Shown: piece after piece, positions 44,058-57,600 of the stretch | Position numbering within the stretch: the stretch's first letter is position 1 | Layout of the letters: every line of letters begins with the position of its first letter | Source: Leucaena leucocephala | Lineage: Eukaryota > Streptophyta > Magnoliopsida > Fabales > Fabaceae | Direction of reading: 5' to 3' | Length of the DNA stretch: 64,000 nucleotides | NCBI GenBank assembly: GCA_037074615.1 | Contig: CM073520.1 | Coordinates: 35,707,527 to 35,771,526, forward strand | Position numbers and translations under genes: made by a program | The notes under the pieces: model-generated | What the model saw: the letters and a program-made list of their open reading frames with translations, nothing else | Databases searched by the model: none | What the model was told of the DNA's origin: nothing

Positions 44058-46590
44058 ATGTCCATTCTTTAATAATGTGCCTCATTAAAAAAACTTTAAT
44101 TAGGAAAAACCTTGTGGGATAAAAACCTAGTAAAAGAAAAAGAGTACATAATTAATTGATACACTTACAGTGTTGCCTCATTAAAAACTTTACTAGAAAA
44201 ATCCAGTGGGACAAAACCTCAGTCAAGGGAAAAGGAGTACAGCGTGCATCGACTCCCCCTTTTTGCACCATCAATTGTTATATCTGAATCTGTGAAGTCT
44301 AATGTCATGTACGAGCTTCTCAAATATTGTTGTTAGAAGTAACTTGGTGAACAAATATGCTAGATTTTCTTTAGACTGGATTTGTTGGATAGTAATCTCA
44401 CCATTCTTTTGAAGATTATGTGTGAAAAAGAATTTTGGAGAAATATATTTTGTTATGTCTCCTTTGATATATCCTTCTTTTAGTTAGGTAATACATGCAA
44501 TATTATCTTCATATAGAACTATTGGGATCATTTTACTAGATGACAATCCACAAGTAGTACGTATATGATATATTATCAATCTTAACCATTCACATTCTCG
44601 ACTTGCTTCATGTATCACTAGTATTTCTGTATGATTAGATGATGTGGCTGATATGGTTTGTTTCATTGATCGCCATGAAATAGATGTACCATTACATGTG
44701 AACAAATAGCCTGCTTACAATCTACCAACATGTTGATCAGACTGAAATATATCATCAGCATATTCGACAAAGTCAGTCTTGTGTTCATTCGAATGAAATA
44801 ATCCCATAATTTATAGTACCATTCAAGTAATGAAGAATGTGTTTAACCCTATTCCAATGTCTTTATGTTGATGAAGAACTATATCTTGCTAGTAAGTTAA
44901 TAGCAAATGATATATCTGGTCGTGTGTGACTAGCAAGATACATAAGTGCACTAATTGTACTAAGGTAAGGCACTTCTGGGCCAAGTAGTTCTCACCTTCT
45001 TGAGGTATAAGGGGATATTTATCTTTCTCCAGAGATCTTACAATCATCGGAGTGCATAATGGATGTGATTTATCCATATAGAAACGTTTTAAAACTTTTC
45101 TTGTGTAAGTTTCTTGATACACGAAGATCCCATTTTTCAGATGTTCAATTTGTAGTCCAAGGCAAAATTTTGTTCTTCCCAACTCCTTCATTTCAAACTC
45201 TTTCTTTAAGTAATTCACCGCATTGAAAATCTCTTCAGGAGTTCCAATGATATTTATGTCATCGACATAAATAGCAATTATAGTAAATTTATTTCCAGAA
45301 CTTTTTATAAAAATGCATGGACATATATGATAATTCTTATATTCTTCTTTCAATATTCACTAAGTCGATTATATCACATGTGCCCTGATTGCTTTAATCC
45401 ATATAAAGACTTATTTAACTTAATTGAGTATCGTTCTCGAGAACTTGAATTGTATGCTTTCGGCAACTCAAATCCATTAGGGAGACTCATATAAATGTCA
45501 TTGTTAAGTGAGCCATACAAATAGGCTGTAACAATATCTATTAAATGCAAATCGAGGCCTTCATTTGCTGCCAGACTAATTAGATATCGAAAAGTAGTTA
45601 CATCCACCACTGGTGAGTACGTTTCTTCGAAATCAATACTAGGTCTTTGTGTAAATCCTTGAGCAACAAGTCGTGCTTTATATCTTACTACTTCACCATT
45701 TTTATTTCTTTTCCCCACAAAAACCCATTTATATCCAACTGGATTTACATCTTCAGGTGTAAGAACTATCGTGCCAAAAACTTTTTATTTTTCTAATGAT
45801 TTTAATTTTGCCTCAATTGCGTCTTTCCATTTTGACCAATCATCTCTTTGTTTGCATTCACTAATAGATCTTGATTCATGATCCTCATCATTATGTATTA
45901 CATCAAGCGCTATATTATATACAAAAATATCGTCAACGTTGACTTTATCTCAATCCCATCATATTCTATTGACAACATAATTTATTGAGATCTCATTATT
46001 TTTTACATATTTCAGGTACCTGAATATCTCTCAAAATTGATATATTAGTGTTGTCAAAGGAATATTCTCTAGTCACTAAATTTTGTTGAATATCCTTGAC
46101 CTGACCATCTATATTTATAGCTCCTTTTCTTTTTTGAGGATTTTTATCTTTGGAACCGATTGGCCTACCACGCTTCAAGTGTGCTTTTGATCTATTTGTA
46201 TCAGTATATTGTCCAATAGGGACATCAATTCTGATAGGAGCATTGGCAACTGGAACATGTGACTTGGTCACTTTCTTAGGGTCAGTGAATGCGTCTAGCA
46301 ATTGATTGACTAAACTCTATAAATGAATTATCTTTTAAACTTCTAGTTCACATTGTTTTGTACGAGGATCAAGATGAGACAATGATAATTCATTCTGAAT
46401 AACTTTATTTTCCAGCTGTTTATTTTCTCCCCCTAATATTGAAAAATTTGATTCGTCAAAATGACAATCAGCAAATCGAGCCGTAAATAAATCTCCTATT
46501 GTTGGCTCTAAATATTTTATTATAGAAGGAGATTCACATCCAACATATATTCCCATCCTTCTTTGAGGATCCATTTTAGTGCTTTGTGGT

Positions 46591-46598
46591 GGAGCAAC
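46591..46598. repeat. Left target-site duplication of RTE LINE
   Basis: GGAGCAAC, repeated exactly at 48211-48218. Removing one copy plus the insert restores a continuous minus-strand copia frame across the site. Confidence 0.85.
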
Positions 46599-48210
46599 AG
46601 TGGGAGACATATTTTTACAAATTGTTTAATGACGAGGGAGGAGGGTCGAGTTATGAGCTAGAGGATTTAACACTAGAAGTTGAACCAAATTTAGCTTTTT
46701 ACCATAGGATCCGTGTTGACGAGGTTAAAGAGGCGCTTAAGAAAATGGAAAATAGTAAAGTTGTTGGACCTGATGGTATTCCTATTAAAGTTTGGAAGTG
46801 TTTAGGTGAAATAGGACTGGTGTGGCTTGCTAAACTTTTTAATGTGATCTTAAGTTCTAAGAAAATGCCAGATGATTGGAGAAAAAGTACTTTGGTTCAT
46901 ATTTACAAAAATAAAGGGGATATTCAAAATTGTGTAAACTACAGGGGGATAAAGCTTATGAGTCACACTATGAAGTTGTGGGAAAAGGTAATTGAACATA
47001 GGTTGAGATTAGAGACTGATATTATTGAGAATCAGTGTGGTTTCATGCTGGGTAGGTCTACAATAGAGGCAATTTATTTATTAAGGGGGTTAATGAAAAT
47101 GTACCGGACTAAAAGAAGAGACTTGTATATGGTTTTTATTGACTTAGAAAAAGCATATGATCGAGTGCCAAGGGAGGTGCTTTGGAAAATTTTGGAAAAG
47201 AAAGGTGTACGCATGGCATATATCAAGGCAATAAAAGATATGTATGAGGGGGTAACAACTACTTTAAGAACATCTGGGGGGAAAATAAAAGATTTTCCTA
47301 TAAGGATTGGTTTACATCAAGGATAATCCTTGAGTCCTTATTTATTTAATCTCGTAGTGGATGTTCTAACTAAGCCTATTCAAGAAGAAATCCCTAAGTG
47401 CATGCTTTTTACGGACGATATAGTTCTTGTGACAGAGTTAAGAGAAGAGATTAATTTTAAACTTGAGTTATGGAGAAGTACTTTAGAATTGAAGGGTTTT
47501 CGTCTGAGTAGAAGTAATACTGAATATATGCATTATAATTTTGATAAGAGGCAAGTTATAAGTAACTTAGAGGTCAGATTGGGAGATCAAGTTTTCCACA
47601 AATAGATAAGTTCAAATATTTGGGATTAATAATACAGAAGGACGGTGAAATTTTGGACGATGTTCATCATAGAATTCAGGCTAGGTGGTTTAAATAGAGA
47701 AAGGCTACTGGGGTTATATGTGATCAAAAAGTACCAGATAAAGTAAAAGGAAAGTTTTATCGCATTGCTATAAGACCAGTAATGCTTTATGGAAGTAAAT
47801 GCTGGGCTTTAAAGGGACAACAAGATTATAAAGTTAGGGTAGTTGAGATAAGGATGTTGAGATAGATGTGTTGGCATACAAGAAAATATAATATTCGTAA
47901 TAAACATATATAGGAAAGAGTTAGAATGGTACATATTGAAGAGAAAATAGTAGAGAACCGTCTTAGGTGGTTTGGACACGTACAAAGAAGGCCAAGGGAT
48001 GTGCTAGTGAAGAGTGTGGATCAAACAGTATGAATACCAGTTAAAAGGAGTACAGGAAGGTCAAAGAGAACCCTCAAAGAGGTCATTGAACGGGATCTCC
48101 TGGTCAATAACCTATCAAAGGATTTAGTTTTTGATAGAGCACAATGGCGTTGTATGATCCAGGTAGCCGACCCCATTTAATGGGATAAGGCTTGTTGTTG
48201 TTGTTGTTAC
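46599..48210 (+). mobile_element. 5'-truncated RTE-type LINE inserted in copia element 1
   Basis: 1612 bp on the plus strand. It begins inside ORF2 and retains most of the reverse transcriptase: VGPDGIPIKVWK (fingers) near 46770, MVFIDLEKAYDRVP near 47130, the RIGLHQG-stop-SLSPYLFNL motif near 47305-47350, and LFTDDIVLV near 47405 (the YADD-box equivalent, with a Thr). The conserved C-terminal region follows, to RAQWRCMIQVADP and the RTE 3' end gacccc...gggataaggc plus a (TTG)n tail at about 48191-48207. Stops at 47323 and later make it inactive. It is flanked by the 8-bp duplication GGAGCAAC. Confidence 0.9.
48191..48207 (+). repeat. (TTG)n 3' tail of the RTE LINE
   Basis: Short TTG repeats at the 3' end in place of poly(A), as is typical for plant RTE LINEs. 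Confidence 0.9.
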
Positions 48211-48218
48211 GGAGCAAC
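48211..48218. repeat. Right target-site duplication of RTE LINE
   Basis: Exact copy of GGAGCAAC at 46591-46598. Confidence 0.85.
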
Positions 48219-50632
48219 GGAACATATACCGCATATCCAAAAGTCCTTAGATGAGAAATATTTAGTTCCTGACCAAAAACTATTTGTAAAGGGGAGACCT
48301 TAAGATAACTAGTTGGCCTGATACGAATTAACATCGCTGCATGTAAAATTGCATGTCCCCAAGTAGATATTGGGAGATTTGATTTCATAAGCAATGGTCT
48401 TGCAATTAATTGTAAACGTTTAATTAATGATTCTGCAAGACCATTTTGTGTATGAATATGTGATACAGAATGTTCAACATCGATTCCCAGAGACATACAA
48501 TACTCATTGAAATCTTGTGAAGTAAATTCACCGGCATTATCTAGACATATTTTCTTAATGGGATAATCTAGAAAATGTGCTCTTAATCTAATTAGTTGAG
48601 CAAGTAATCTTGCAAACGCCATATTACGAGAAGAAAATAAGTAAATATGTGACCATCTTATTGATGCATCCATTAGAACCATAAAATATCTAAATGGTCC
48701 ACATGGTGGGTGTATCGGCCCATAAATATTTTCCTGTATACGTTCTAGAAAAGTGAGAGACTCGCTTTCTATTTTTATTGATGATGGTCTAATAATTAGT
48801 TTCTCTTTAGAACATGCAACACATGAGAAAATATGAGATTTTGGAATTGATTCTCTTCTCAACGAATGTCCACATGAATTCTCAATTATTTTTCGCATCA
48901 TTATTGTATCATGATGGCCTAGCCGGTCATGCCAAATATTAAATTTATTCTCACTTGCAAACTTCTGGTTTGCAATAGCATGTGTTTCAATTGTACTAAT
49001 AAATGTGTAGTACATTCCAGAGGAAAGAGTAGAGAATTTTTTCAGTGTGCATTTTTTTACTAGAAAGCATATATGTGATAACAAGATATTTCTAGTTTTC
49101 TCTATTTGTTGTTTCAATATGGTATCCATTTCTACGGATATCCTTGAAACTCAACAAATTCATGTTAGATTTGGAGGAATAAAATGTGCTATCAATGTAT
49201 AATTGTGTTCCTCTAAGTAACAATATATTAGCTCTTCTAAACCTTTTAATCATCTTTATACTTCCAGATATGGTCTAGACATTGGCTTCTCGCATTACCA
49301 AAGATAAAAAATATTTTATATTTCTGAATATTATATGAGTTGTCGCACTATCAACGAGACATAAATATTTTTTATTAATGTCAATGAGTGCCATTCTTCA
49401 TTAACAGGAGCATAGCAAAAGAAACACAAAAGAATTAATGAAAAAAATACTCATAATTTTATTTATTGAGAGAAATAACTTCATTATAGCAAAAAGAAAA
49501 CACACATAATCATAAAAGTTTAGTTTATGTTTTGGACACTCCCATCACCAATTAGGTGATCAATTCTTCTGTTAGGATAAAGAAATCAGCAATATCTAAA
49601 TGAGTAACATCCATGTTGCCATAATCAGAATCGCTTTATTTCCCAACAAAATTTGTTTCTATCTTTGGCTCTTTGTCTTTAATTTTATTTTTCCTTTTGA
49701 GCGATTCTTGGTATAATTCAACCAAATGGCTTGGTGTATGACAAGTACGAGCCCAATGACTTTTTCCACAACAATGATGACATAAATTTTCAATATAATT
49801 ATCATTCCCACTAGTTTCATTTTTATGGTTATCATCATTATTTGCCCACCTCGAGTGGGAACCACGACCATGACCACGTTGACCACGGCCTTGTATATAG
49901 CCACAACCGTGTCCACGTCCACATCCACGTCCATATCCCCGACCACGGGATGATTCATTTGTTACTACATTCACTTCTGGGAATGCAGTAGAGCTAGTTG
50001 GACGGGAATCGTGATTTCTCATTAAAAGCTCATTATTTTGTTCAGCCACCAAAAGGCAAGAAATTAGTTCATAATACTTTTTGAAGCCTTTTTCACGATA
50101 TTGTTGATGTAATAGCACATTGGATGCATAAAATGTGGAGAATGTTCTTTCTAACATGTCATCATCAGTAATTTCTCTCAACATAGTTTCAGTTGAGAAC
50201 TAATTATAAATAGTGTAGAATTATATTCACTAACTGATTTAAAATCTTGCAAACATAAATGCATCCAGTCATAACGAGCTTTGGGAAGAATCACAGTTTT
50301 CTGGTGGTCATACCTTTCTTTTATGTTGTTTTAAAGAACAAGTGGGTCCTTGACAGTTAAATACCTAGTTTTTAGTCCTTCATCCAGGTGGTGGCAGAGA
50401 AAGATCATGGCTTTTGCTTTGTCTTTGTTAGATTCCTAATTGCCATCCTTGATAGTGTATGCTAAACCCAAGCATATAGATGGATTTTTGCATCTAGTAT
50501 CTAGGATAGATAATTCTTTCCAGTAATGTCAAGAGCCACAAACTCAAGTTTTGTAAAATTCGACATGATGATACTTCCAATGATAGATTTTACAATAATA
50601 TCAGTTGGCTAGAGCAATCGTGCTGATAACAT

Positions 50633-50797
50633 CTTATAAAACTAGCAATAAGATTAGGAGGGGGAGAGAAGAGATGGGGACAAGAAAATGAGAGAAGTAT
50701 ATATATATTATTCTTTCTTCTTTTCACCTTACAACACAAATGGCATGGCTTATTTATAGGCATAGAAGTTGAAGATGAAGAGTCCATTAATTAATGT
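50633..50797 (-). repeat. Truncated 5' LTR of Ty1/copia element 1
   Basis: Only the inner ~165 bp survive, nearly identical to 43744-43905. Identity stops abruptly at 50797, after attaattaatg. On its inner side the minus strand reads ATGTTATCAGCACGATTGCTC, in the position of the tRNA primer-binding site. Confidence 0.8.
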
Positions 50798-51172
50798 CTA
50801 AATATAAGAAGATAATATATGGTACCATCATAAGTTATTTTTTGAGAGGCTATTAGACTAAGAGAGATACTTTGTAAAATCGGAGCTTGTGGGATGCATT
50901 TTTTAAAATTTATAACATCTCAGCATAATTAGTCAACAAATAGTCAAACCGAACTGGGATAACTATTAAGGTGACATTGAACATAAAAAAACTTATGATA
51001 TCCATTCATCAACTAACTATCAAATTTAACTTTGAGTAATAATTAGGCTACGATTTAAAAGTTTCTAAGTAGAAACTTTCAGGCATTTACCCTAATTGTT
51101 TTTATACTTGTTTAATTTTCATTATTTACTCTACAAATATAAATCAAATATTTATTTACTCTACGATTTAAA
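50798..51172. other. Spacer between two truncated copia LTRs
   Basis: No gene. The segment 50890-51085, in reverse complement, loosely resembles the ~190-bp unit at 43143-43330. The stretch tactctacaaatataaatcaaat at about 51130 resembles 40858-40875, next to the left 185-bp repeat. Confidence 0.4.
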
Positions 51173-51256
51173 TGGTTTATTGATTAGCTTGTAATATATT
51201 TATTTACCTTTGCCATATGAATGCAATTGAATGATTCTGACTCCATTAATTTTACA
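51173..51256 (+). repeat. Truncated 5' LTR of Ty1/copia element 2
   Basis: ggtttattgattagcttgtaat...gactccattaattttaca matches 57524-57600 closely. Only the last ~84 bp of the LTR remain. It ends in CA, directly next to the primer-binding site. Confidence 0.75.
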
Positions 51257-51268
51257 TGGTATCAAATC
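51257..51268 (+). other. Primer-binding site of copia element 2
   Basis: TGGTATCAAATC begins directly after the LTR's terminal CA. It is close to TGGTATCAGAGC, the site complementary to initiator tRNA-Met used by most plant copia elements. Confidence 0.75.
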
Positions 51269-54200
51269 TAGTGCCGCCACCATATCTTTAATGAGCCTTG
51301 TTCCCATAAGCAAGCTCAGTGCATTCCTACCAGCAACGTGCAACGACCCAGCCATGACAGCATTAGCTCTTTTCCCATGAGGAATAATTTGGCATCCTCT
51401 GTTCCCATCCAGTAAGCGAGCCAGCACGAGACATGTGCGTGTGCACGTCGGCATCCTCCATTCTCGTCCTGCTTGAGACTCCAATTAGGCCGCTCCTCTG
51501 AGGTCCCACTCTAATTCACCTCAGAATCATGCCTTCTTCGTTCATCTCACAGAAGAGACCAGCCCAGCGTTAACCCATCCTAGTAAGTATAATTGGCGAG
51601 CATAAGTCAAGAGCTAGCCCAGGAAGTCAGGTAGCAAAAGGTTTCTTGTCTTTGTAGAAAAAGAAAAGCTTCTGTTCTTGCGAGCCCAATTTAGTTACAT
51701 GTTTCTTATAACATCTTAATTTTTATTATTATATTTAAACACATTTAAAAATATTTTTTTATCAATAATTTATAAATATTATCTAATTAAATTATTATAA
51801 TTTAATATTTTTATATTTTCAACAAAATATGATACATATATTATCTTACTATTATTTTATTTAGGATTTTATGATTTGATTATTAATAAATAGAAATTTA
51901 TTAGGATTTATGTTCAGATGTAGATATGGATTGAACTTGAATTATTATTATGGCTTTATAAATAGAGTTAATGTCATGAGTTATTCTTCATACTTGATTA
52001 TTGAGTTGTCTCCTATCTTTTTAGTCATCTCTCTCAGTCCCTTTCCTGTTCCCAAATAATTCCACATATATTTTCCTCCTAAATATGCCCTTAGTTCAAC
52101 TCACCCAAACACGCCATTGTGGTAATTATTCATATATTTAGGCGAGAGGTAACCACTTTTTACTTATTGTGTGTACTAATGTGATGTTTGCGACTAATTT
52201 GATATATTTAAAGCTATTGATATTGATATGATTATATTGAAAAAAATTGTTTGATTATTTTTATTGAAAATAGTCTTGTGGGACTTAAAGTTTAATTTAG
52301 AAAGTTTGAGTTGAGATTATAAACTTGTTATATCTTGATATTAGAATTTAAAAAAAGTTATTATCTTGAGAAAAACTTTTTTGTGATATTTATCAAACTA
52401 TTAAGATTTGTATATTTATCATGTGGTATAGCCTCCATTGGAGCACAATAGTTGGTTCTTGTCCTACCAATATGTCAAGGGAGTGACCCACCTATTTATC
52501 GAGGGGATGTGACACCCCCACTTGTTTATCGATGGGGAATGAACTTATGGTCCAGTCATGTGCTATGTGAATTTAGGCCTATCTATGCCACTTGATCGTT
52601 TAGCTTTTTGAGTTGTTAGTTATCACTAGCCATAGGTTTAGTCTAGAGGAATAATGTAGTTCGGTTGGTTTGATGAGAGGAAATAAGTGAGTTATTCATT
52701 TAATTTTATTATGATAATATATTTTTTTTCTATGTATTGTATTTTGTGATTTGTCCCACTTGACACCACATTAGCACATGTTAGTACTCATGATAAGTAA
52801 AATTGTTGATTACTGAGATGTTTATTTTACCTATTTTTATTAATATTTTTCAGGTGATAGTCTCATCTTAAGACCCTAGGAAAATTTCAGAGGCTTGATT
52901 AAAGCTATATGAATTGTATAACTTTCTCCTTTAAATGTATGTGTAGAATACTTGTATATTGCCACAATATATTTCATTATACATACTTTAATATTATATT
53001 AATTATTTGAATTTTAAGAAAAGTTATTTTTATAACCATTATAGAGTTTCTTTTGGATTTTAGTAAAGCTCTTTTCTACCATAGTTAACTCTTTTAAAAT
53101 AAATCAAATTCATTTATAATAATATTTTTACATTATATTGGACACTTCTAATGGATACTTCATTTGATGGTTCCTTAAAAATGGATTCTCCAAGGATTGG
53201 AGGTTCCTCAGGATCAATCTCTATATTTGATGGTTCACCTATTTCAATTGTTTCAGAAAAGCTCATCCTCACAAATTATAGGGATTAGGCACAAGTAATT
53301 TAGTTCGTTATGGGTGGTTGAGGCAAGTTTGGTCACTTAACTAGAAACACACTAGCACGATATGATCCTCAGCCATAAACCAGTGGAAAACAAATGATTT
53401 ACTAGTTTGCTGTTGCTTGGTAAATATATCTCTCCTAAACTTAAAAGAAGTTTTATGTATCTCCTCACTGCTAAAGCAATTTGAGAGGTTGTTCATGACT
53501 TCTATTCTTATGAGAAAGACCATTCTCGGGAATATGGTGTGAGGTGTATAATTTGGAAGTTCACACAGGGTGCACGAAGTGTTACAGAATTTTGGCTTGG
53601 GCTTATGGCTCTATGACAAAAACTTGATCTAATGACAGAGGAGATATGGACCTTTCCACATGATACTACCTCCCTGTAACCAACAAAACATCAAAAAATG
53701 AACAAGTATTACTATTTTTGGCCAGTCTTAACCCATAATTTGATGATGTCCAAGGTCAGATATTGAGTACACATACTCTTCTTCCTCCTAGGGTTGTATA
53801 TGCTGAAATCTTACGTGAAGAGTCTTGACATGAGATAAGGTTGCCTGTATTTAAATCACTTGCTTTTACTAAATCCTCTGCTTATGTAAGTTAGGGTACT
53901 AAATATGGCTTAACTCGTGGCAAAGTTACCTGCAACCACTGCAAAAAGATGGGTCACACTAAATGTAACTGCTGGGATATCCACAATAAACCTACTGATT
54001 GAAAGCCAAAAAGAGGTAAGCCTCATGCTAATTAAGTCTCTCAATCTCATGAGAGTGCTCTACCACCTATCCCAACTATGAGTAAAGAGCAAATAGGTTA
54101 ATTATTCGAGTATTTCAAAATTCTTCATACTGAACAACAGTCTGCATCTGCCGCTATTGTTGCTCACTGAGGTAACTATGTTGCTTCCTTACATACCTTT

Positions 54201-57200
54201 GTCTTTGACAAATGGATTGTTAATACAATGACTTATGACCATATGACTTCAGAAGTAAACATGTTTGATTCCTATTGTCCTCTGACTAAAGGTCAAACAA
54301 GTAAGACAGTTACATGTTGTTCTTCTCCTATAGTAGGCATTGGGACATTCCATCTATAAGACAAATTACATCTTGACTCTATTGTGCATGTCCCATACTT
54401 GGTTTATAATTTACTATCTATCAGTAAACTGACTAAACAAATCAATTGCTAGGCTCATTTCTTTTTATCTTACTGTGTTTTTTCGGATCTCTCATCGAGG
54501 ATGATGATTGACATAGCTAAGGAATATAAGGGGCTATACTACATTGATGTTTCTACCATGAGTGCTTTATGTTACAGAATAAATGGTTTAGTCTCAATCG
54601 CAAATAGCAATGAAATTGTATTATGGCATAAAAGGATGATCATCCTAATTTTTCTTATTTACAACCCATGTTTCCACATTTACCTTTGAATAAAAGTACT
54701 GTTTCCCATTATGATATTTGTGAGTTAGCCAAACACTATCGTCCTACTTTTAGCTATCTATAAGTCCTCTTGCCATTTTTCCATTATTCACAATGATGTC
54801 TGAGGTCCCTGTTGTATCCCAAATTGTACCTAGTCTAAATACTTTGTTACATTTATTGATGACCACACACACATGTGCTAGGTTTACCTATTAAAAGACA
54901 AGTCAGCTGTCCCTTCCATTTTTATCTAGTTCTTTCACTATGTCAAAAACTAGTTTAACACCACATTGCAAGTCCTTTACATGGATAATAGTACAAAATA
55001 TTTTAGCCAATCCCTCAAGAGTTTTCTTAAAACCAATGTATTGTCCATAAAAGTAGTTGTCCTTACAGTCTTCAACAAAATGATATTGCTGAATGAAAAA
55101 ATAAACTACTTCTTGAGGTTGCTTGCGCACGCTTGTATACTTGTAACACTCTAAATTTTTTCTGTGGGATGCCATACTCACGACTACTCATTTGGTTAAC
55201 CACTTCCTAACCATGTTTTGTCCTACATTGAACCACTGGATAAACTTCGTGAGACCCACACTGTCACTCCCTCGAATACTCCTTACCACTTCAAGTTTTT
55301 GGTTACTCTGTATTTGTCCATCAACATCACCCACTATCTAAGTTTGATCCTAGATCGGTCAAGTGTGTATTCTTAACCTATTCCAATTCCCAAAAAGGGT
55401 ACTAGTGCTATGATCCTATCACTAAACACCTCTCGTTAGCCGATATGTTACCTTTGCAAAAAATGAACCCTAGTTCACTACTTCTTTAACTCAGGGGGGA
55501 AATTGGCGTGAGTTTCAGTTTGAATGTATTCTAGAACCCATGCCTCCATATACTCCTATCCGCTATTTACAGACACATCCAATGTTATGCCACGACTAGA
55601 GATCAAAGCTCGAAAGTTTGATAATATTTACTCATGTAGAAACAAATAGTTAATTAGATCCAGTATACCCGAGGATGTCCCAACCTCAGCATTGGTAGAA
55701 GATCCTGTGAATGCTGATACTTGAGCAACAGAGACAAGAGAGATAGACACTAAGAAAGAAAAGTTGAGCATGTACCAAACATTCTATTTAGAAGTATGTA
55801 TCTTACTTCGCTATCTTTGAGAAGTATTATCGCTTTGTTACTAATCTTGATCATATTCAAGTCCTTAAAATTGTGTACAAAGCTCTTGAGAGTCTAGGGT
55901 AGAATGCAGTAATAGAATAAATTAGAGCATTAGAAAAGAATGTGACATGGGAGCTTACTGCACTACCAAAAGGAACCAAACTTGTGGGATGAGAATGGGT
56001 GTTTACACCAAAATTTAATATTGGTAGATTATTAAATAAATACAAGGCAAAGCTAGTGGCCAAAGGATTCACCTAAACTTATGGAATTGACTACAATGAG
56101 ACGTTTGCCCATGTTACTAAGTTAAATACCATCTGGGTCCTACTCTCTATTGTTGCAAATCTTGACTGGTCACTTCAACAACTTGACATAAAAAATGCAT
56201 TCCTAAATGGTGAATTAAGGGAAGAGGTCAACATGAGTCTCCCACCCGAATTTAATAAAGGGAAAAATGGTCAAGTGTGTAAACTAAAAATATCAATTTA
56301 AGGCTTAAAGCAATCACCACGAGCTTATTTTGATATATTCTCTACGTACTTAAAGTTGAAGGCTACAAACAAAGCTTGTCAGATCACACCATGTTTATGT
56401 TAAACGGGGTGATTTATAACTATCATTATTGTATATGTGAATGACATTATTCTCACATGAAATAACATGAAGGAGATGGAAAGAGTTAAAATAGTGCTCA
56501 ATAAGCAGTTTGAAGTAAAAAATCTTGAAAAACTGAAGTATTTCTTAAATATGGAAGTAGCAAGGTCTCAAAAAGTGATATTTGTTTTTCAAAGGAAGTA
56601 TATATTTGATCTTCTCAAGGAAACAAGAATACTTGAATGTCATCCTAGCAAAATACATGTTTGTACTAAAAAGAGACCAACAAAGACAAAAAGGGAAGTA
56701 GCTCGAGAAAGAAAACGAGACAAATGAGGTAGCAACAAATAAAGGCCAATATCAACTAGTTGGTAAACTCATTTCACATACTATATCAGATATTGCCTTT
56801 ATAGTAAGTGTAGTCAGTCAACACATGTATGGTCCTAAAAAGAAGCATCTAAATGCAGCATATAAAATTCTAAAGTATCTTAAAAGTACACCTGACAAGA
56901 GACTGCTCTTTAAAAAGAATAATATCAAAAATGTTGAAATTTGTAGAGTTGTAGCAGGCTTACATCTAGCTATTGCACATTTGTATGAGGCAATCTAATG
57001 ACCTGATAAAGTTAGAAATAGAGAGTTGTTGCCAAGAGTAATGTGGAGTCCAAATTAAGAGCCCTATCTTAAAAGTATTATGAAAGGGCTATGGCTGAAA
57101 AAAGTGGCAAAAGAAGCCTATTTTTAATTTAATTATCAACTGAAATTCTACTATGATAACAAAATAACTTTGAATATAGCCTTGAATTATATCCAACATA

Positions 57201-57400
57201 GCATAATCAAACATGTTGAAATATATAGACATTTTATTAGAAAAAAAATTGAAGATAGGGTCATCAGCTTGTCTTATATCCCCACTAACCTACAGCTAGG
57301 TGACATCCTTACAAATGGTCTACCATAAGATGTCTTTAAACCATTTGTAGATAAATTAGACATGATCAATATTTATGATTCAACTTGAGAAATAGTATAG
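51269..57400 (+). mobile_element. Ty1/copia retrotransposon 2 (internal region), heavily decayed
   Basis: Plus-strand remnants in copia order. Gag runs from about 53150 and has a zinc knuckle, CNHCKKMGHTKCNCW, at about 53935. A damaged protease segment follows at about 54210 (WIVNTMTYDHMT, active-site Asp-Ser-Gly lost). Integrase remnants lie at about 54500-55300. RT at about 55900-56650 has YKAKLVAKGFT, LQQLDIKNAFLNGEL and IVYVNDIILT, where the catalytic YVDD box reads YVND. RNase H fragments continue to about 57330. Stops and frameshifts are frequent. About 1.9 kb between primer site and gag (51269-53150) is unusually long and has no recognisable copia content, suggesting another insertion. 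Confidence 0.8.
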
Positions 57401-57600
57401 TAATTATGTAAATAAGATATATTTATAAATATTATTATTATAGAGATATTAGGAAATAGTATGAAAGATATTAAGAATATCATATTTTCAGATAGGATAA
57501 TGGAGGAGATCTTGGGATATCATGGTTTATTGATCAGCTTGTAATCTATTTATTTACCTTTGCCCTATGAATGAATTATTCTGACTCCATTAATTCTACA
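57401..57600 (+). repeat. 3' LTR of Ty1/copia element 2
   Basis: Starts somewhere near 57390-57410 (boundary not sharp) and ends CTACA at 57600. The last 77 bp match the truncated 5' LTR at 51173-51256. Confidence 0.6.

Larger units (their letters stand above)
44058..50631 (-). mobile_element. Ty1/copia retrotransposon 1 (internal region), decayed and interrupted
   Basis: Domains run in copia order on the minus strand. Gag starts near 50566 (MSNFTKLEFVALDITGKNYL) and continues to 49636, with an Arg/Gly-rich stretch and the zinc knuckle CHHCCGKSHWARTC (about 49775). Integrase (49129 to 48220) has the zinc-binding HRLGH-type motif and the central LDNAGEF...E residues. Reverse transcriptase (45718-44890) has VDVTTFRYLISLAA, IDIVTAYLYG and the YVDD box (IAIYVDDINIIG at about 45265). 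RNase H (44705-44484) has TEI and LYEDN. Frames are broken by stops and shifts. An RTE LINE (46599-48210) splits the region between integrase and RT. Confidence 0.9.

Noticed and set aside
49659..49958. Minus-strand frame of repeated Val/Asp/Met
   Set aside because: Alternate frame of the Gly/Arg-rich gag segment of copia element 1.
50590..50787. Paired ~60-codon minus-strand frames at 50590-50787 and 43710-43895
   Set aside because: They look like duplicated small genes but are simply the two LTRs of copia element 1.
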